A stretch of 64,000 nt of DNA from Sacculina carcini (lineage: Eukaryota; Arthropoda; Thecostraca; Sacculinidae). A model generated the notes under the pieces. The model was not told the origin of the DNA. It did no database searches and saw only the letters and a list, made by a program, of their open reading frames with translations. Positions 1 to 11,861 of this stretch are shown piece by piece. Each line of letters begins with the position of its first letter. Positions within the stretch are counted from its first letter, which is position 1. Where the stretch lies: NCBI GenBank assembly GCA_916048095.2, contig OU696584.1, positions 7,655,704 through 7,719,703 of the forward strand. The letters run 5' to 3'. The translations under genes were made by a program, and so were the position numbers.

Positions 1-1148
1 TTCAGTTCGTATCCAGCATCATTGTCACACACCAAATCTCGACATCGATGGAAAAAGGGATCCCAGACCTGACGACCAGCCTCGCAGTTGAATCCCACAG
101 CACTTTCATCAGAATCAGCCTCTCCAACCCCTGATCCATTCCGGAAATCGAAATCAAACAAAACTGATATCGATGAAATGCTAGGTGAAAGTTCAAGTGG
201 CTGCTCACCCGAACAACTTAAAAACTCATCAGCACCAATTCCATTGCAGAGAGCACAGTGGCGATTGCGGTAGACCCTGGAACTGTCGGAGTACAGCGCC
301 GTGTAAAGACCACACAGACGGACCACCGTAGAGTCAGGGAAGTCGGCAGGACAAGTGTCGACACTGGAGCGACAGCGGCGCGTGTAAACTTGCAGTTGTT
401 CCGGGTACTCGAGGTAAACCGTACATCGATGCTGACTGTCATCCATTGACAATACCCATCTCTTCATTTGCTCGTTATAGGTGACTTGTTGGCGCGCTTT
501 ATGCTGGTCCAAGCCGGTGCTGTCAAAGCCACACCGGAGACGAGCGGACCAGAACTGCACGTGGTCAGTATGACGGTCATTACACAGGGCACAGTAGATA
601 TTTGCAAACGTTACTCGTCTGCTTCGATCGGTGACAGGCAGCACCAACATTTGGTCCTGTTCACTAAGCACCAACGACTCGGACTGGTTCAGGTACCATA
701 GATTAGGATCAACAGTGAGAGGCAGTGCAGTGGCCGCTTCACACTGCTGTCTCAATTGCTGGCTGCCGTTAAAGCCAGCTCTGCACGACGACACCACATA
801 AAGTCCCTCAAACACACCTACAGGATGACATGTCATACCGCCGTCACCTCGGTCACTGCTGACAATTGGCCGACGTTGGTGCTGGAAGCGCTCCGCGTCT
901 AAACAACAATCACCGTACTCAGCACACTCGTTGTCGCAGAAACACTTTCGATCCATCGGATCAGGTTGTGCGTTTTGGCAAAAATGAACAGGGCACCGAA
1001 GGGTTAGATTACGTTGGTCCAAATCGCTCAGGATGTCTGTCGGCGTCAGTGAAGTCTGGCAGAATGACGTCGGCCAGACAATCAGTGACAAAGCAACGAA
1101 CAACACTGAGAAACGACCGCACGCTCCAGTCGAGCTGACACACATCAT
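1..1148 (-). CDS. Somatomedin-B/Methuselah-like GPCR first exon, copy 1 (cut by window edge)
   Basis: This is the 5' part of a large receptor exon; the rest runs off the window at position 1. The ATG at 1148 (tandem ATGATG) is followed by a hydrophobic signal sequence, a cysteine cluster with the somatomedin-B-like core CFCDNECAEYGDCCLDA, and a long cysteine-rich ectodomain. It matches copy 2 (5994-7141) almost base for base, with only scattered substitutions, so it arose by very recent duplication. Known family: class-B/Methuselah-like receptors with somatomedin-B domains occur in protostomes. Ligand unknown. It is one unit of a three-copy array; see the copies at 5373-7141 and 9405-11224. 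Confidence 0.75.
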   Translation of the reverse strand, partial: MMCVSSTGACGRFSVLFVALSLIVWPTSFCQTSLTPTDILSDLDQRNLTLRCPVHFCQNAQPDPMDRKCFCDNECAEYGDCCLDAERFQHQRRPIVSSDRGDGGMTCHPVGVFEGLYVVSSCRAGFNGSQQLRQQCEAATALPLTVDPNLWYLNQSESLVLSEQDQMLVLPVTDRSRRVTFANIYCALCNDRHTDHVQFWSARLRCGFDSTGLDQHKARQQVTYNEQMKRWVLSMDDSQHRCTVYLEYPEQLQVYTRRCRSSVDTCPADFPDSTVVRLCGLYTALYSDSSRVYRNRHCALCNGIGADEFLSCSGEQPLELSPSISSISVLFDFDFRNGSGVGEADSDESAVGFNCEAGRQVWDPFFHRCRDLVCDNDAGYEL

Positions 1149-2413
1149 AATTGCACGAGCACTGCGACACCACGCACCTCCTCGTCATGACTGAAAACAT
1201 GAACATGGTCTACACCCGACTTGGCTGCAGAACGGCGCCTTATTTGGGAAATCCGCCACATAGGGACGTAGTCAGTGTGAATCACGATACTATTGGTGCC
1301 TGCTTCTCGACGTTATTGCATAGCGACGTTAACCCGGCCCAAATGTCACTGTGCAACGAAACTCAACTGCACACATGCATGCTCCACACACGAAGAAAAG
1401 GTAACAAAAAAGCTATGCACAAAGCATTCAATCAAGGTCTGATGACTGTTGCAACACACGACACGCACACCATTAAATTCCACAGCCGATGAAACAGACA
1501 CAAATACGTAAAAATCACAATAAATATTGGACTCGCAGTATTTCAGACACGCTGATGTACTGAGCGGTGCTTCTTCCCGCACATACACAAACACAAACAC
1601 ACAAACTGGAGTTACCAGACCACATACTACAAGTTATTCGAGGAAAATTTCGTGAAAACCTGGTTAATCTTTCATATAACTGGAGTGTTTGGTTGCCTGA
1701 CAGGCAGGACGGCAGAAGCCCCGCCCCGGTCAGGCAGTAGTCGAGAAAAGAACTACATGAATCACCGGGTTTTGAAACAAAAACAAATCCTGAATGCTGG
1801 CGCGCATCAAAGACATTTTCTCGAAATATTGTCGAATTGGATGGTGATTACGAGAATCAATTATCAAATCACAGAATTTAACCAGTAACAACATAGATCT
1901 AGATATTTTAACAGGCAACACACGAACAAATGAAGACATGATACCCAGTATCTGCTGAGTATTGTGAATCAATGAAAATACAACACGAGACCAGCACAAA
2001 TTGATGCATGTTGCATTGATTATTGAGCATTGCATTGCAACAAAGCAGACAAGTGCAAATCGTATGGCCAATTTAAACGTAAAAATGATCATGGGCGTAG
2101 CCTGGGGAAAAAGCTCAAGGTTGGAGCATAACCCAACCCAACCCCAAGGTTGGATCATAACAAAGCCCATTTGGCTATATGGGTCATATTGATATATCAT
2201 TCTACATGAGACTCCTTGATTTGAGTTCAAGCTGCGCCCCTGCGAATGATAAGCATTACGCACTGCATGACGCATCAGTCCGAAAACAAAAACAATGCAG
2301 GAGATATGTTTGATGCTGCGACTTGGAGCCCACCCGGGTGATCAGAGCAACTGCAGTGTGCGGCATTGCACAACACAGCCAAAGATAGTCCGGTGTAAAA
2401 ATACGACCAGCTG
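1149..2413. other. 5' flank of GPCR copy 1 (duplicated at 7142-8405)
   Basis: This is the presumed promoter and upstream region of copy 1, nearly identical to 7142-8405. I see no convincing coding exon; the long open frames here are low-complexity or antisense. It ends at GCTG, where the 2414-4551 element is inserted. Together, 1-2413 and 5994-8405 form one high-identity segmental duplication. Confidence 0.6.
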
Positions 2414-4551
2414 TGTGGCGTACACACTTATTCACACACACATGTTTCTTTTGTATTGATTGTCGTTGTATTATTTTAGTTTATGCGTTGCATGTTTATG
2501 TTGTGCGTGTGTTTGCGTTATATTCGTTGCGTGTTTGTTTCATTACATAAATTCATTTCATTGTATAAATTTACACACTTCGCAATATGATTGTATGTAT
2601 GTTCGCACCGTGCACACCACCGGATGTGATATTTTCGTCACCTATTTGCGCCGTGTGTTTACGTCGCCGTCTGGCTATGTCATCGCCGTCTGGCTATGTC
2701 GTGTTTGTGTCGCGCTGTATATCCGCGCCGCCTGTGTGCTTGTGTCTGTCTGTCTGAGCCGCCTGTGTGCGCTGCCCATTCTCCACGCAAGCCGGCGGAA
2801 GTACTACTGTGTGTTCACACCACCCACGACGATCGTAGTCCCGCTATTTCCCGCGACAATTCACACGACTGTTTGCTCAGACGTCGCACGGCACCTTCCA
2901 GACGGTCACGTGACCGGTGTCCTACTTGGAGTGAAGGTATTCCGGCCGGTGCTACAGGTGTTGGACAAGTCAGTCGAGTATAAGGCGTGCTGACACACAG
3001 TGCTAGGGTTGTTCGCTCGCTTCATTGTGCTCCCGCTACTTACTCGTGCTCCCCGCGTATGCGTGTCAAGCCGCTGCGGGTTTTACAGGTACACTTGCAT
3101 CTGACATCATGAATCTCGATCTGCGATCTCGATCTTGGTCTTGATTTTTGCGTGTCCAGCCGCTATAGCTGAATTAGCCTGGAGATGGACAGTAAGTCTA
3201 AATCTTCAAAGAAGTGATCAGCAACACTCGCAGCAACGCAGCAACACGCGCAGCAACGTAGCAACATGCTCAGCAACACGCGCAACAACGTAGCAACATG
3301 CTCAGCAACACGCGCAACAACGTAGCAACATGCTCAGCAACACGCGCAGCATCGCAACATCACTCGCAACAACTTCCCGGTGCGCCAACATCATCACAAC
3401 AATTATCCGGTGACACAGCAACACCACAACACATTCATTCTCGATCAGGCCGACGCATCAGGCCACCTGTTCGCTTCTCGCCCTGATCTGAGGAGGGGGC
3501 TCCTGTGGCGTACACACTTATTCACACACACATGTTTCTTTTGTATTGATTGTCGTTGTATTATTTTAGTTTATGCGTTGCATGTTTATGTTGTGCGTGT
3601 GTTTGCGTTATATTCGTTGCGTGTTTGTTTCATTACATAAATTCATTTCATTGTATAAATTTACACACTTCGCAATATGATTGTATGTATGTTCGCACCG
3701 TGCACACCACCGGATGTGATATTTTCGTCACCTATTTGCGCCGTGTGTTTACGTCGCCGTCTGGCTATGTCATCGCCGTCTGGCTATGTCGTGTTTGTGT
3801 CGCGCTGTATATCCGCGCCGCCTGTGTGCTTGTGTCTGTCTGTCTGAGCCGCCTGTGTGCGCTGCCCATTCTCCACGCAAGCCGGCGGAAGTACTACTGT
3901 GTGTTCACACCACCCACGACGATCGTAGTCCCGCTATTTCCCGCGACAATTCACACGACTGTTTGCTCAGACGTCGCACGGCACCTTCCAGACGGTCACG
4001 TGACCGGTGTCCTACTTGGAGTGAAGGTATTCCGGCCGGTGCTACAGGTGTTGGACAAGTCAGTCGAGTATAAGGCGTGCTGACACACAGTGCTAGGGTT
4101 GTTCGCTCGCTTCATTGTGCTCCCGCTACTTACTCGTGCTCCCCGCGTATGCGTGTCAAGCCGCTGCGGGTACACTAGCATCTTCAGTCGAGTATAAGGC
4201 GTGCTGACACACAGTGCTAGGGTTGTTCGCTCGCTTCATTGTGCTCCCGCTACTTACTCGTGCTCCCCGCGTATGCGTGTCAAGCCGCTGCGAGTACACT
4301 AGCATCTTCAGTCGAGAATAGGGCGTGCTGTCACACAGTGCTAGAGTGTTCGCTCGCTTCATTGTGCTCCCGCGACTTATTCGTGCTCCCCGTGTATTCG
4401 TGTTCAGCCGCTGCGGGTATCGTATCTTATTGTATTGTTTCGTTATTGTAATTATGTATTAATGTTATGTAAATGTGTGAATGTAATATATAGCTGATTT
4501 ACTAATTGTTTTCTATGCATGTTTAACCGTACTTAACAAGTGTAGTTAACA
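2414..4551. mobile_element. Non-autonomous LTR-like element with long direct repeats
   Basis: About 2.1 kb is inserted into the copy-1 flank. It begins TGTGGCGTAC and ends TTAACA (TG...CA), flanked by GCTG on both sides (2410-2413 and 4552-4555). The uninterrupted site is visible in the paralogous flank at 8402-8415 (accagctgtataaat). Two direct repeats of roughly 680 bp start at 2414 and 3504 and are essentially identical. The left repeat stops after the 'gccgctgcggg' segment, while the right one continues through a 124-bp tandem repeat and an AT-rich tail. Between them lies about 400 bp with CAGCAACA-rich sequence and a purine-rich stretch (gaggagggggct) just before the second repeat, like a polypurine tract. 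No gag or pol frame is seen. The unequal ends make 'LTR' provisional. Confidence 0.55.
4061..4418. repeat. 124-bp tandem repeat, about 2.9 copies
   Basis: Three successive units begin cagtcgagtataaggcg (or its variant) at 4061, 4185 and 4309, spaced 124 bp. They lie inside the right-hand long repeat of the 2414-4551 element. The left-hand repeat has only one unit, so the array expanded or contracted after the two long repeats became separate. Confidence 0.8.
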
Positions 4552-4555
4552 GCTG

Positions 4556-5372
4556 TATAAATGTACAAATTAGCATATTTATGAACACGTTTCCAACACA
4601 CACACACACTCACACACACACGGTTCGTGTACGGTATTATTAGAAACACCAATTATACAGCACAAGAGTACGCTGCAAACGCTCGGTGAATGAAGGAATT
4701 AAAACACCAACAAAACGATGCAACAATTAGCGACCATTCAAAACCTCATAAAACTGACCAAACACTATTCATTCTACGTTGACGGGGACATAGTGCCCTG
4801 TAATATGCACATCTGCGCGTGAAATTATCTCACGCGGCCGAAAAGGCTCCGTCAAAAAAGAAGCTACACGCGGGATAATAGGAAATTCGTGCATAAGAGC
4901 AAATGTAGACAAATACCCAAGTTGAAACGATTGTATTTAACAAGGTAGCTAACTTCAGCTTCCCGGGTGCTAATACAATTCATGTGAACTGTTGAAGGCA
5001 GCAACGCAAGTTTTTTCTTTTTTATACCTGTTTAAATGTTTTCAGCTGTGCTGGTATAGCTCCAACGATAAAATAAATAGCCTTAACGCGAATCTGGGTT
5101 GCTGGGTTAGGCGGAGGGCGGTTACTACGATTCTGCTCTGGACAATGTATATATTCAGAATGCTAGTGAAAAACGAACCAACGAAGATGTGTGAAAAATA
5201 TTGCGACCAAATATTAGTCTGGCGTTCCAAATTGTGCATGCTTCTTCGGTTTCATCTCAAGAAGAAATCCGCGACCAGCACATGCTTTGGGTTGTGAACT
5301 GTGGAAATATTCGCTATTACCGGATAAATATCTACTACACAATCAAGAAATATATGTGAAAATCGAGCTCAC
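4556..5372. other. Sequence 3' of GPCR exon copy 2 (intron or spacer)
   Basis: About 0.8 kb downstream (minus sense) of the copy-2 splice donor, repeated at 8406-9404 behind copy 3. I searched it for exons carrying helices 4-7 and found none that is recognisable. The only conserved open frame (5042-5239 minus) resembles no receptor segment, and its conservation is explained by recent duplication. Confidence 0.5.
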
Positions 5373-7141
5373 CTGAGCGTGAGGAATACATCGAATGCCA
5401 TCACGTTCATCCAGGATAGGGCGGCGATATAGCCTGTGTAGATGAAGAGAGCAACAACCCGACAACCAGTCGTCGCCGGACGAACCGAGCCGGCAGACAG
5501 GAAACTAACGTGGGCCGTCAACAAGCACAGACACAGAGCCGATAAATTCTTTCCGGGCAAGTTGCGCAGCTCAGGTGCAAAACACACAGCCACCATGTGC
5601 AAGCACAGACACACGATGGAGACCACAAGACACACAGTGGACAAGTACGTCAGAGACACGCTGAACTTGTCCTGAACCAGTTGCGGCACGCACATCGACA
5701 ATTGCACGCCGTCATTTTCTCCATGACTGCGGTTGATCAGACGATACTGGTCGGACAGAAGAACGGTGTTCTCATAGAGTGGCACCAATGCAGTCCCGTT
5801 CTCACTCAACACAAACTCCGACTGCAAGAGAATAATTTTCGTACAACGCTCAAATTGTTCGCTCACCTCATCATCGTCCTGAGCATCAACTACTCCGGAT
5901 GTTTCAGATCTGTTTCGACCAGTTCCATCAGTATTGTTGTCAACTGAAGTGTCGGATGTGACTGGTTGTCGAACTTGTTCACATTTTCCATCCTTCAGTT
6001 CGTATCCAGCATCATTGTCACACACCAAATCTCGACATCGATGGAAAAAGGGATCCCAGACCTGACGACCAGCCTCGCAGTTGAATCCCACAGCACTTTC
6101 ATCAGAATCAGCCTCTCCAACCCCTGATCCATTCCGGAAATCGAAATCAAACAAAACTGATATCGATGAAATGCTAGGTGAAAGTTCAAGTGGCTGCTCA
6201 CCTGAACAACTTAAAAACTCATCAGCACCAATTCCATTGCAGAGAGCACAGTGGCGATTGCGGTAGACCCTGGAACTGTCGGAGTACAGCGCCGTGTAAA
6301 GACCACACAGACGGACCACCGTAGAGTCAGGGAAGTCGGCAGGACAAGTGTCGACACTGGAGCGACAGCGGCGCGTGTAAACTTGCAGTTGTTCCGGGTA
6401 CTCGAGGTAAACCGTACATCGATGCTGACTGTCATCCATTGACAATACCCATCTCTTCATTTGCTCGTTATAGGTGACTTGTTGGCGCGCTTTATGCTGG
6501 TCCAAGCCGGTGCTGTCAAAGCCACACCGGAGACGAGCGGACCAGAACTGCACGTGGTCAGTATGACGGTCATTACACAGGGCACAGTAGATATTTGCAA
6601 ACGTTACTCGTCTGCTTCGATCGGTGACAGGCAGCACCAACATTTGGTCCTGTTCACTAAGCACCAACGACTCGGACTGGTTCAGGTACCATAGATTAGG
6701 ATCAACAGTGAGAGGCAGTGCAGTGGCCGCTTCACACTGCTGTCTCAATTGCTGGCTGCCGTTAAAGCCAGCTCTGCACGACGACACCACATAAAGTCCC
6801 TCAAACACACCTACAGGATGACATGTCATACCGCCGTCACCTCGGTCACTGCTGACAATTGGCCGACGTTGGTGCTGGAAGCGCTCCGCGTCTAAACAAC
6901 AATCACCGTACTCAGCACACTCGTTGTCGCAGAAACACTTTCGATCCATCGGATCAGGTTGTGCGTTTTGGCAAAAATGAACAGGGCACCGAAGGGTTAG
7001 ATTACGTTGGTCCAAATCGCTCAGGATGTCTGTCGGCGTCAGTGAAGTCTGGCAGAATGACGTCGGCCAGACAATCAGTGACAAAGCAACGAACAACACT
7101 GAGAAACGACCGCACGCTCCAGTCGAGCTGACACACATCAT
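5373..7141 (-). CDS. Somatomedin-B/Methuselah-like GPCR first exon, copy 2 (ectodomain + TM1-3)
   Basis: A single 1,769-nt exon encodes about 590 residues. It starts at ATGATG (7141), with a signal peptide, a somatomedin-B-like domain at about residues 50-90 (core CFCDNECAEYGDCCLDA), repeated CALCN motifs (YCALCNDRHTDH, HCALCNGIG), N-glycosylation sites, a Thr/Ser/Asp-rich stem and three membrane helices (about 495-520, 532-551, 560-585). It ends in the class-B/Methuselah-like helix-3 signature SWMNVMAFDVFLTLR. The frame stops at a clean donor, CTCAG|gtgagc (exon end 5373, phase 2), so the message must continue into exons for helices 4-7. None is visible before the next copy's upstream region. 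Role: a cell-surface receptor of unknown ligand. Either it uses shared downstream exons outside the window or it is a truncated gene. Confidence 0.8.
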
Positions 7142-8405
7142 AATTGCACGAGCACTGCGACACCACGCACGTCCTCGTCATGACTGAAAACATGAACATG
7201 GTCTACACCCGACTTGGCTGCAGAACGGCGCCTTATTTGGGAAATCCGCCACATAGGGACGTATTCAGTGTGAATCACGATACTATTGGTGCCTGCTTCT
7301 CGACGTTATTGCATAGCGACGTTAACCCGGCCCAAATGTCACTGTGCAACGAAACTCAACTGCACACATGCATGCTCCACACACGAAGAAAAGGTAACAA
7401 AAAAGCTATGCACAAAGCATTCAATCAAGGTCTGATGACTGTTGCAACACACGACACGCACACCATTAAATTCCACAGCCGATGAAACAGACACAAATAC
7501 GTAAAAATCACAATAAATATTGGACTCGCAGTATTTCAGACACGCTGATGTACTGAGCGGTGCTTCTTCCCGCACATACACAAACACAAACACACAAACT
7601 GGAGTTACCAGACCACATACTACAAGTTATTCGAGGAAAATTTCGTGAAAACCTGGTTAATCTTTCATATAACTGGAGTGTTTGGTTGCCTGACAGGCAG
7701 GACGGCAGAAGCCCCGCCCCGGTCAGGCAGTAGTCGAGAAAAGAACTACATGAATCACCGGGTTTTGAAACAAAAACAAATCCTGAATGCTGGCGCGCAT
7801 CAAAGACATTTTCTCGAAATATTGTCGAATTGGATGGTGATTACGAGAATCAATTATCAAATCACAGAATTTAACCAGTAACAACATAGATCTAGATATT
7901 TTAACAGGCAACACACGAACAAATGAAGACATGATACCCAGTATCTGCTGAGTATTGTGAATCAATGAAAATACAACACGAGACCAGCACAAATTGATGC
8001 ATGTTGCATTGATTATTGAGCATTGCATTGCAACAAAGCAGACAGGTGCAAATCGTATGGCCAATTTAAACGTAAAAATGATCATGGGCGTAGCCTGGGG
8101 AAAAAGCTCAAGGTTGGAGCATAACCCAACCCAACCCCAAGGTTGGATCATAACAAAGCCCATTTGGCTATATGGGTCATATTGATATATCATTCTACAT
8201 GAGACTCCTTGATTTGAGCTCAAGCTGCGCCCCTGCGAATGATAAGCATTACGCACTGCATGACGCATCAGTCCGAAAACAAAAACAATCCAGGAGATAT
8301 GTTTGATGCTGCGACTTGGAGCCCACCCGGGTGATCAGAGCAACTGCAGTGTGCGGCATTGCACAACACAGCCAAAGATAGTCCGGTGTAAAAATGCGAC
8401 CAGCT
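5994..8405. repeat. Segmental duplication (second copy of 1-2413)
   Basis: 5994-8405 repeats 1-2413 at a fixed offset of 5993 with only a handful of differences. I noted substitutions near 203, 1171, 1264, 2054, 2219, 2290 and 2395 of the first copy. It covers most of the receptor exon and its 5' flank. Unit length without insertions is about 3.85 kb (4556-8401). Confidence 0.9.
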
Positions 8406-8514
8406 GTATAAATGTACAAATTAGCATATTTATGAACACGTTTCCAACAAACACACACACTCACACACACACGGTTCGTGTACGGTATTATTAGAAACAC
8501 CAATTATACAGCAC

Positions 8515-8687
8515 CAGAGCCGTTGCGAGTAATTATGGGCCCCCCCCCGAAGGCAGCACTTGGGGCCCCCATTGTGAATATTGAATGCATTTATTAGATA
8601 TAATCACATAATACGTGAAGCAAAGGGGCCCCTCAACATTCGGGGCCCCCCGGCCGGGGGGTACGGGGGGCGGTTGCTACGGCTCTG
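8515..8687. mobile_element. hAT-like MITE with 8-bp target duplication
   Basis: A 173-bp insertion begins CAGAGCCGTTGC and ends GCTACGGCTCTG (terminal inverted repeats). It is flanked by the perfect 8-bp direct repeat TACAGCAC (8507-8514 and 8688-8695). The empty site is present in the paralogous flank of copy 2 near 4657 (ttatacagcacaagag). The interior is G/C-homopolymer rich. The 8-bp duplication and short inverted termini are typical of hAT-type elements. No transposase is encoded. Confidence 0.85.
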
Positions 8688-9404
8688 TACAGCACAGGAG
8701 TACGCTGCAAACGCTCGGTGAATGAAGGAATTAAAACACCAAAAAAACGATGCAACAATTAGCGACCATTCAAAACCTCATAAAACTGACCACACACTAT
8801 TCATTCTACGTTGACGGGGACATAGTGCCCTGTAATATGCACATCTGCGCGTGAAATTATCTCACGCGGCCGAAAAGGCTCCGTCAAAGAAGAAGCTACA
8901 CGCGGGATAATAGGAAATTCGTGCATAAGAGCAAATGTAGACAAATACCCAAGTTGAAACGATTGTATTAAACAAGGTAGCTAACTTCAGCTTCCCGGGT
9001 GCTAATACAATTCATGTGAACTGTTGAAGGCAGCAACGCAAGTTTTTTCTGTTTTATACCCTTTTAAATGTTTTCATCTGTGCTGGTATAGCTCCAACGA
9101 TGAAATAAATAACCTTAACGCGAATCTGGGTTGCTGGGTTAGGCGGAGGCCGGTTACTACGGCTCTGCTCTGGACAATGTATATATTCAGAATGCTAGTG
9201 AAAAACGAACCAACGAAGATGTGTGAAAAATATTGCGACCAAATATTAGTCTGGCGTTCCAAATTGTGCATGCTTCTTCGGTTTCATCTCAAGTAGAAAT
9301 CCGCGACCAGCACATGCTTTGAGTTGTAAACTGTGGAAATATTCGCTATTACCGGATAAATATCTACTACACAATCAAGAAATATATGTGAAAATCGAGC
9401 TCAC

Positions 9405-11224
9405 CTGAGCGTGAGGAATACATCGAATGCCATCACGTTCATCCAGGATAAGGCGGCGATATAGCCTGTGTAGATGAAGAGAGCAACAACCCGACAACCA
9501 GTCGTCGCCGGACGAACCGAGCCGGCAGACAGGAAACTAATGTGGGCCGTCAACAAGCACAGACACAGAGCCGATAAATTCTTTCCGGACAAGTTGCGCA
9601 GCTCAGGTGCAAAACACACAGCCACCATGTGCAAGCATAGGCACACGATGGAGACCACAAGACACACAGTGGACAAGTACGTCAGAGACACGCTGAACTT
9701 GTCCTGAACCAGTTGCGGCACGCACATCGACAATTGCACGCCGTCATTTTCTCCATGACTGCGGTTGATCAGACGATACTGGTCGGGCAGAAGAACGGTG
9801 TTCTCATAGAGAGGCACCAATGCAGTCCCGTTCTCACTCAACACAAACTCCGACTGCAAGAGAACAATTTTCGTACAACGCTCGAATTGTTCGCTCAACT
9901 CATCATCGTCCTGAGCTTCAACTACTCCGGATGTTTCAGATCTGTTTCGACCAGTTCCATCAGTATTGTTGTCAACTGAAGTGTCGGATGTGACTGGTGG
10001 TCGCACTTGTTCACATTTTCCATCCTTCAGTTCATACCCAGCATCATTGTCGCACACCAAATCTCGACATCGATGAAAAAATGGGTCCCAGACCTGACGA
10101 CCAGCCTCGCAGTTGAATCCCACAGCACTTACATCTGAATCAGCCTCTCCAACCCCTGATCCTTTCCGGAAATTAAAATCATATAACAATGAGAATGCCT
10201 GCTGATTGAACTCGTTGAGCCAACTGTCGAAGGACAATCCTCGGGCGCTCAAATGCGGAGAACATAACAGTTCCTCACCGACTTCGACTCCGTTACAAAG
10301 TGCACAGTGGCGGTTGCGATATGCTACGAAACCATCATAAATGAACGCCGTGTACAAACCACAAAGACGAACCACCGAAGAGTCAGGGAAGTCGGCAGGA
10401 CAAGTGTCGACACTCAAACGACAGCGGCGCGTGTACACTTGCAGTTGTTCCGGGTACACGGGGTGAACGGTACATCGATGCTGACCGCCATCCATTACCA
10501 ACACCCAACTCCTCATTTGCTTATTGTAGATGACTTGCTGACGCACTTTCTGCTGGTCCACTCCGGTGCTAACATCGGGACATTCGAGACGGGCGGACCA
10601 GAACTGCACGTGGTCAGTATGACGGTCATTACACAGGGCACAGTAGACATTTGAAAACGTTACTCGTCTGCTTCGATCTGTGACAGGCAGCACCAACAGT
10701 GGGTCCTGTTCACCCAGCACCGACGGCTCGGACTCGTTCAGGTTTGAGTGATCAGAGTGGACAGTGAGAGGCAGTGCAGTGGCCGCCTCACACAGCTGTC
10801 TTACTTGCTGGCTGCCGTTGAAGCCGGCGCTGCACGACGACACCATATAGAAGCCGTCATAATGACGCAGACGACGACATGTCACACTGCCGTCACCTCG
10901 GTCACTGCTGACAATTGGTCGACGTTGGTGCTGGAAGCGCGCCGCGTCTAAACAACAATCGCCGTACTCAGCACACTCGTTGTCGCAGAAGCAGCCTCGC
11001 TTCTCCCAACTCTCCACTGGTCCTCGTCCATGACCGCCGCGGCCTCGACCTGCACACACGTGATTGCTGCACTTGGAAGTCAAGTTGCGCGCCACCAAGT
11101 CTAACGCAATACTCTCCGATAGCACGGTGAATTGGCAGTAACACGGGAGAAAGGTATTTGTGACGAGCACTGTGATAAACAACAACACAAGACACACACG
11201 GGTTTTTGATGGCCTCAGCGACAT
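9405..11224 (-). CDS. Somatomedin-B/Methuselah-like GPCR first exon, copy 3 (ectodomain + TM1-3)
   Basis: This is the third unit of the array. I chose the ATG at 11224 because it starts a textbook signal peptide (MSLRPSKTRVCLVLLFITVL). An upstream in-frame extension to 11335 has no ATG. The exon encodes about 607 residues and ends at the same donor as copy 2 (CTCAG|gtgagc, exon end 9405, phase 2). The somatomedin-B-like region carries an extra Gly/Arg-rich insert (AGRGRGGHGRG) between its cysteines. The ectodomain differs from copy 2 at many positions. The last ~260 residues (stem plus three helices, ending SWMNVMAFDVFLTLR) are nearly identical, consistent with a constant stem behind a diverging ectodomain. 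Helices 4-7 are not encoded nearby. Confidence 0.8.
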
Positions 11225-11351
11225 TATTTCTACACATAACACGGTCGCATCACATTTACACACACCAACACGCACACGCACAACGCACAACTGGACCGCT
11301 GAATATGCGCGCCAAGCCGGATCTGCCAGACACAATTCGCTTTCAGTTGGA

Positions 11352-11423
11352 TGACGTCACAAACGGTAGCTATTCCTATTGGCTAAGATATATGACGTCT
11401 TGCTGATACGCTACTCCTATTGG
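11352..11423 (-). promoter_or_regulatory. Candidate promoter of GPCR copy 3: CRE and inverted CCAAT boxes
   Basis: Upstream of copy 3 lie a perfect palindromic CRE, TGACGTCA (11352-11359), a half-matching TGACGTCT (11393-11400), and two ATTGG motifs (11378-11382, 11419-11423), which are CCAAT boxes read on the minus strand. Spacing of about 130-200 bp from the ATG suits a promoter. No functional data; motif-based only. Confidence 0.4.
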
Positions 11424-11714
11424 TTGATGAGCTATTATGTCCCGGTTTTTCCGGTCTAATTTTCGTCGAGTTGTGTCGGGAAATTACTACGCCAAACTAT
11501 CATTCAAACTCATCATAAAATGTGAATGTAAGTCTTTCTGCGGCATGCCACATCTACATTCCACTCACTTCGTGTATAAATGACCCATAACGTTAGCCGA
11601 CCAATGTTCTGAGTAATCGTGTCTTCATCTGTCTCTCTGTGCGTATGTATGTTTGTCCGTATATATATATATATATATCGCATAAAGAAGTTGCACTCAC
11701 GCACCCGGTTATGT

Positions 11715-11861
11715 TATATGATGAAAAAAGTATACTTCATCGGGCACAATTATTTATGTATTAGTACGACGTTTCGCCTCTTGAATACTTGATAAAGCCT
11801 TGTTGAGGCGAAACGTCGTACTAATACATAAATAATTGTGCCCGATGAAGTATACTTTTTT

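Noticed and set aside
2460-4083. Two identical 177-codon plus-strand frames (2460-2993 and 3550-4083)
   Set aside because: They lie wholly in the duplicated long repeats of the 2414-4551 element. Identity reflects the repeat, and composition (Cys/Val-rich from GT-rich DNA) does not suggest a protein.
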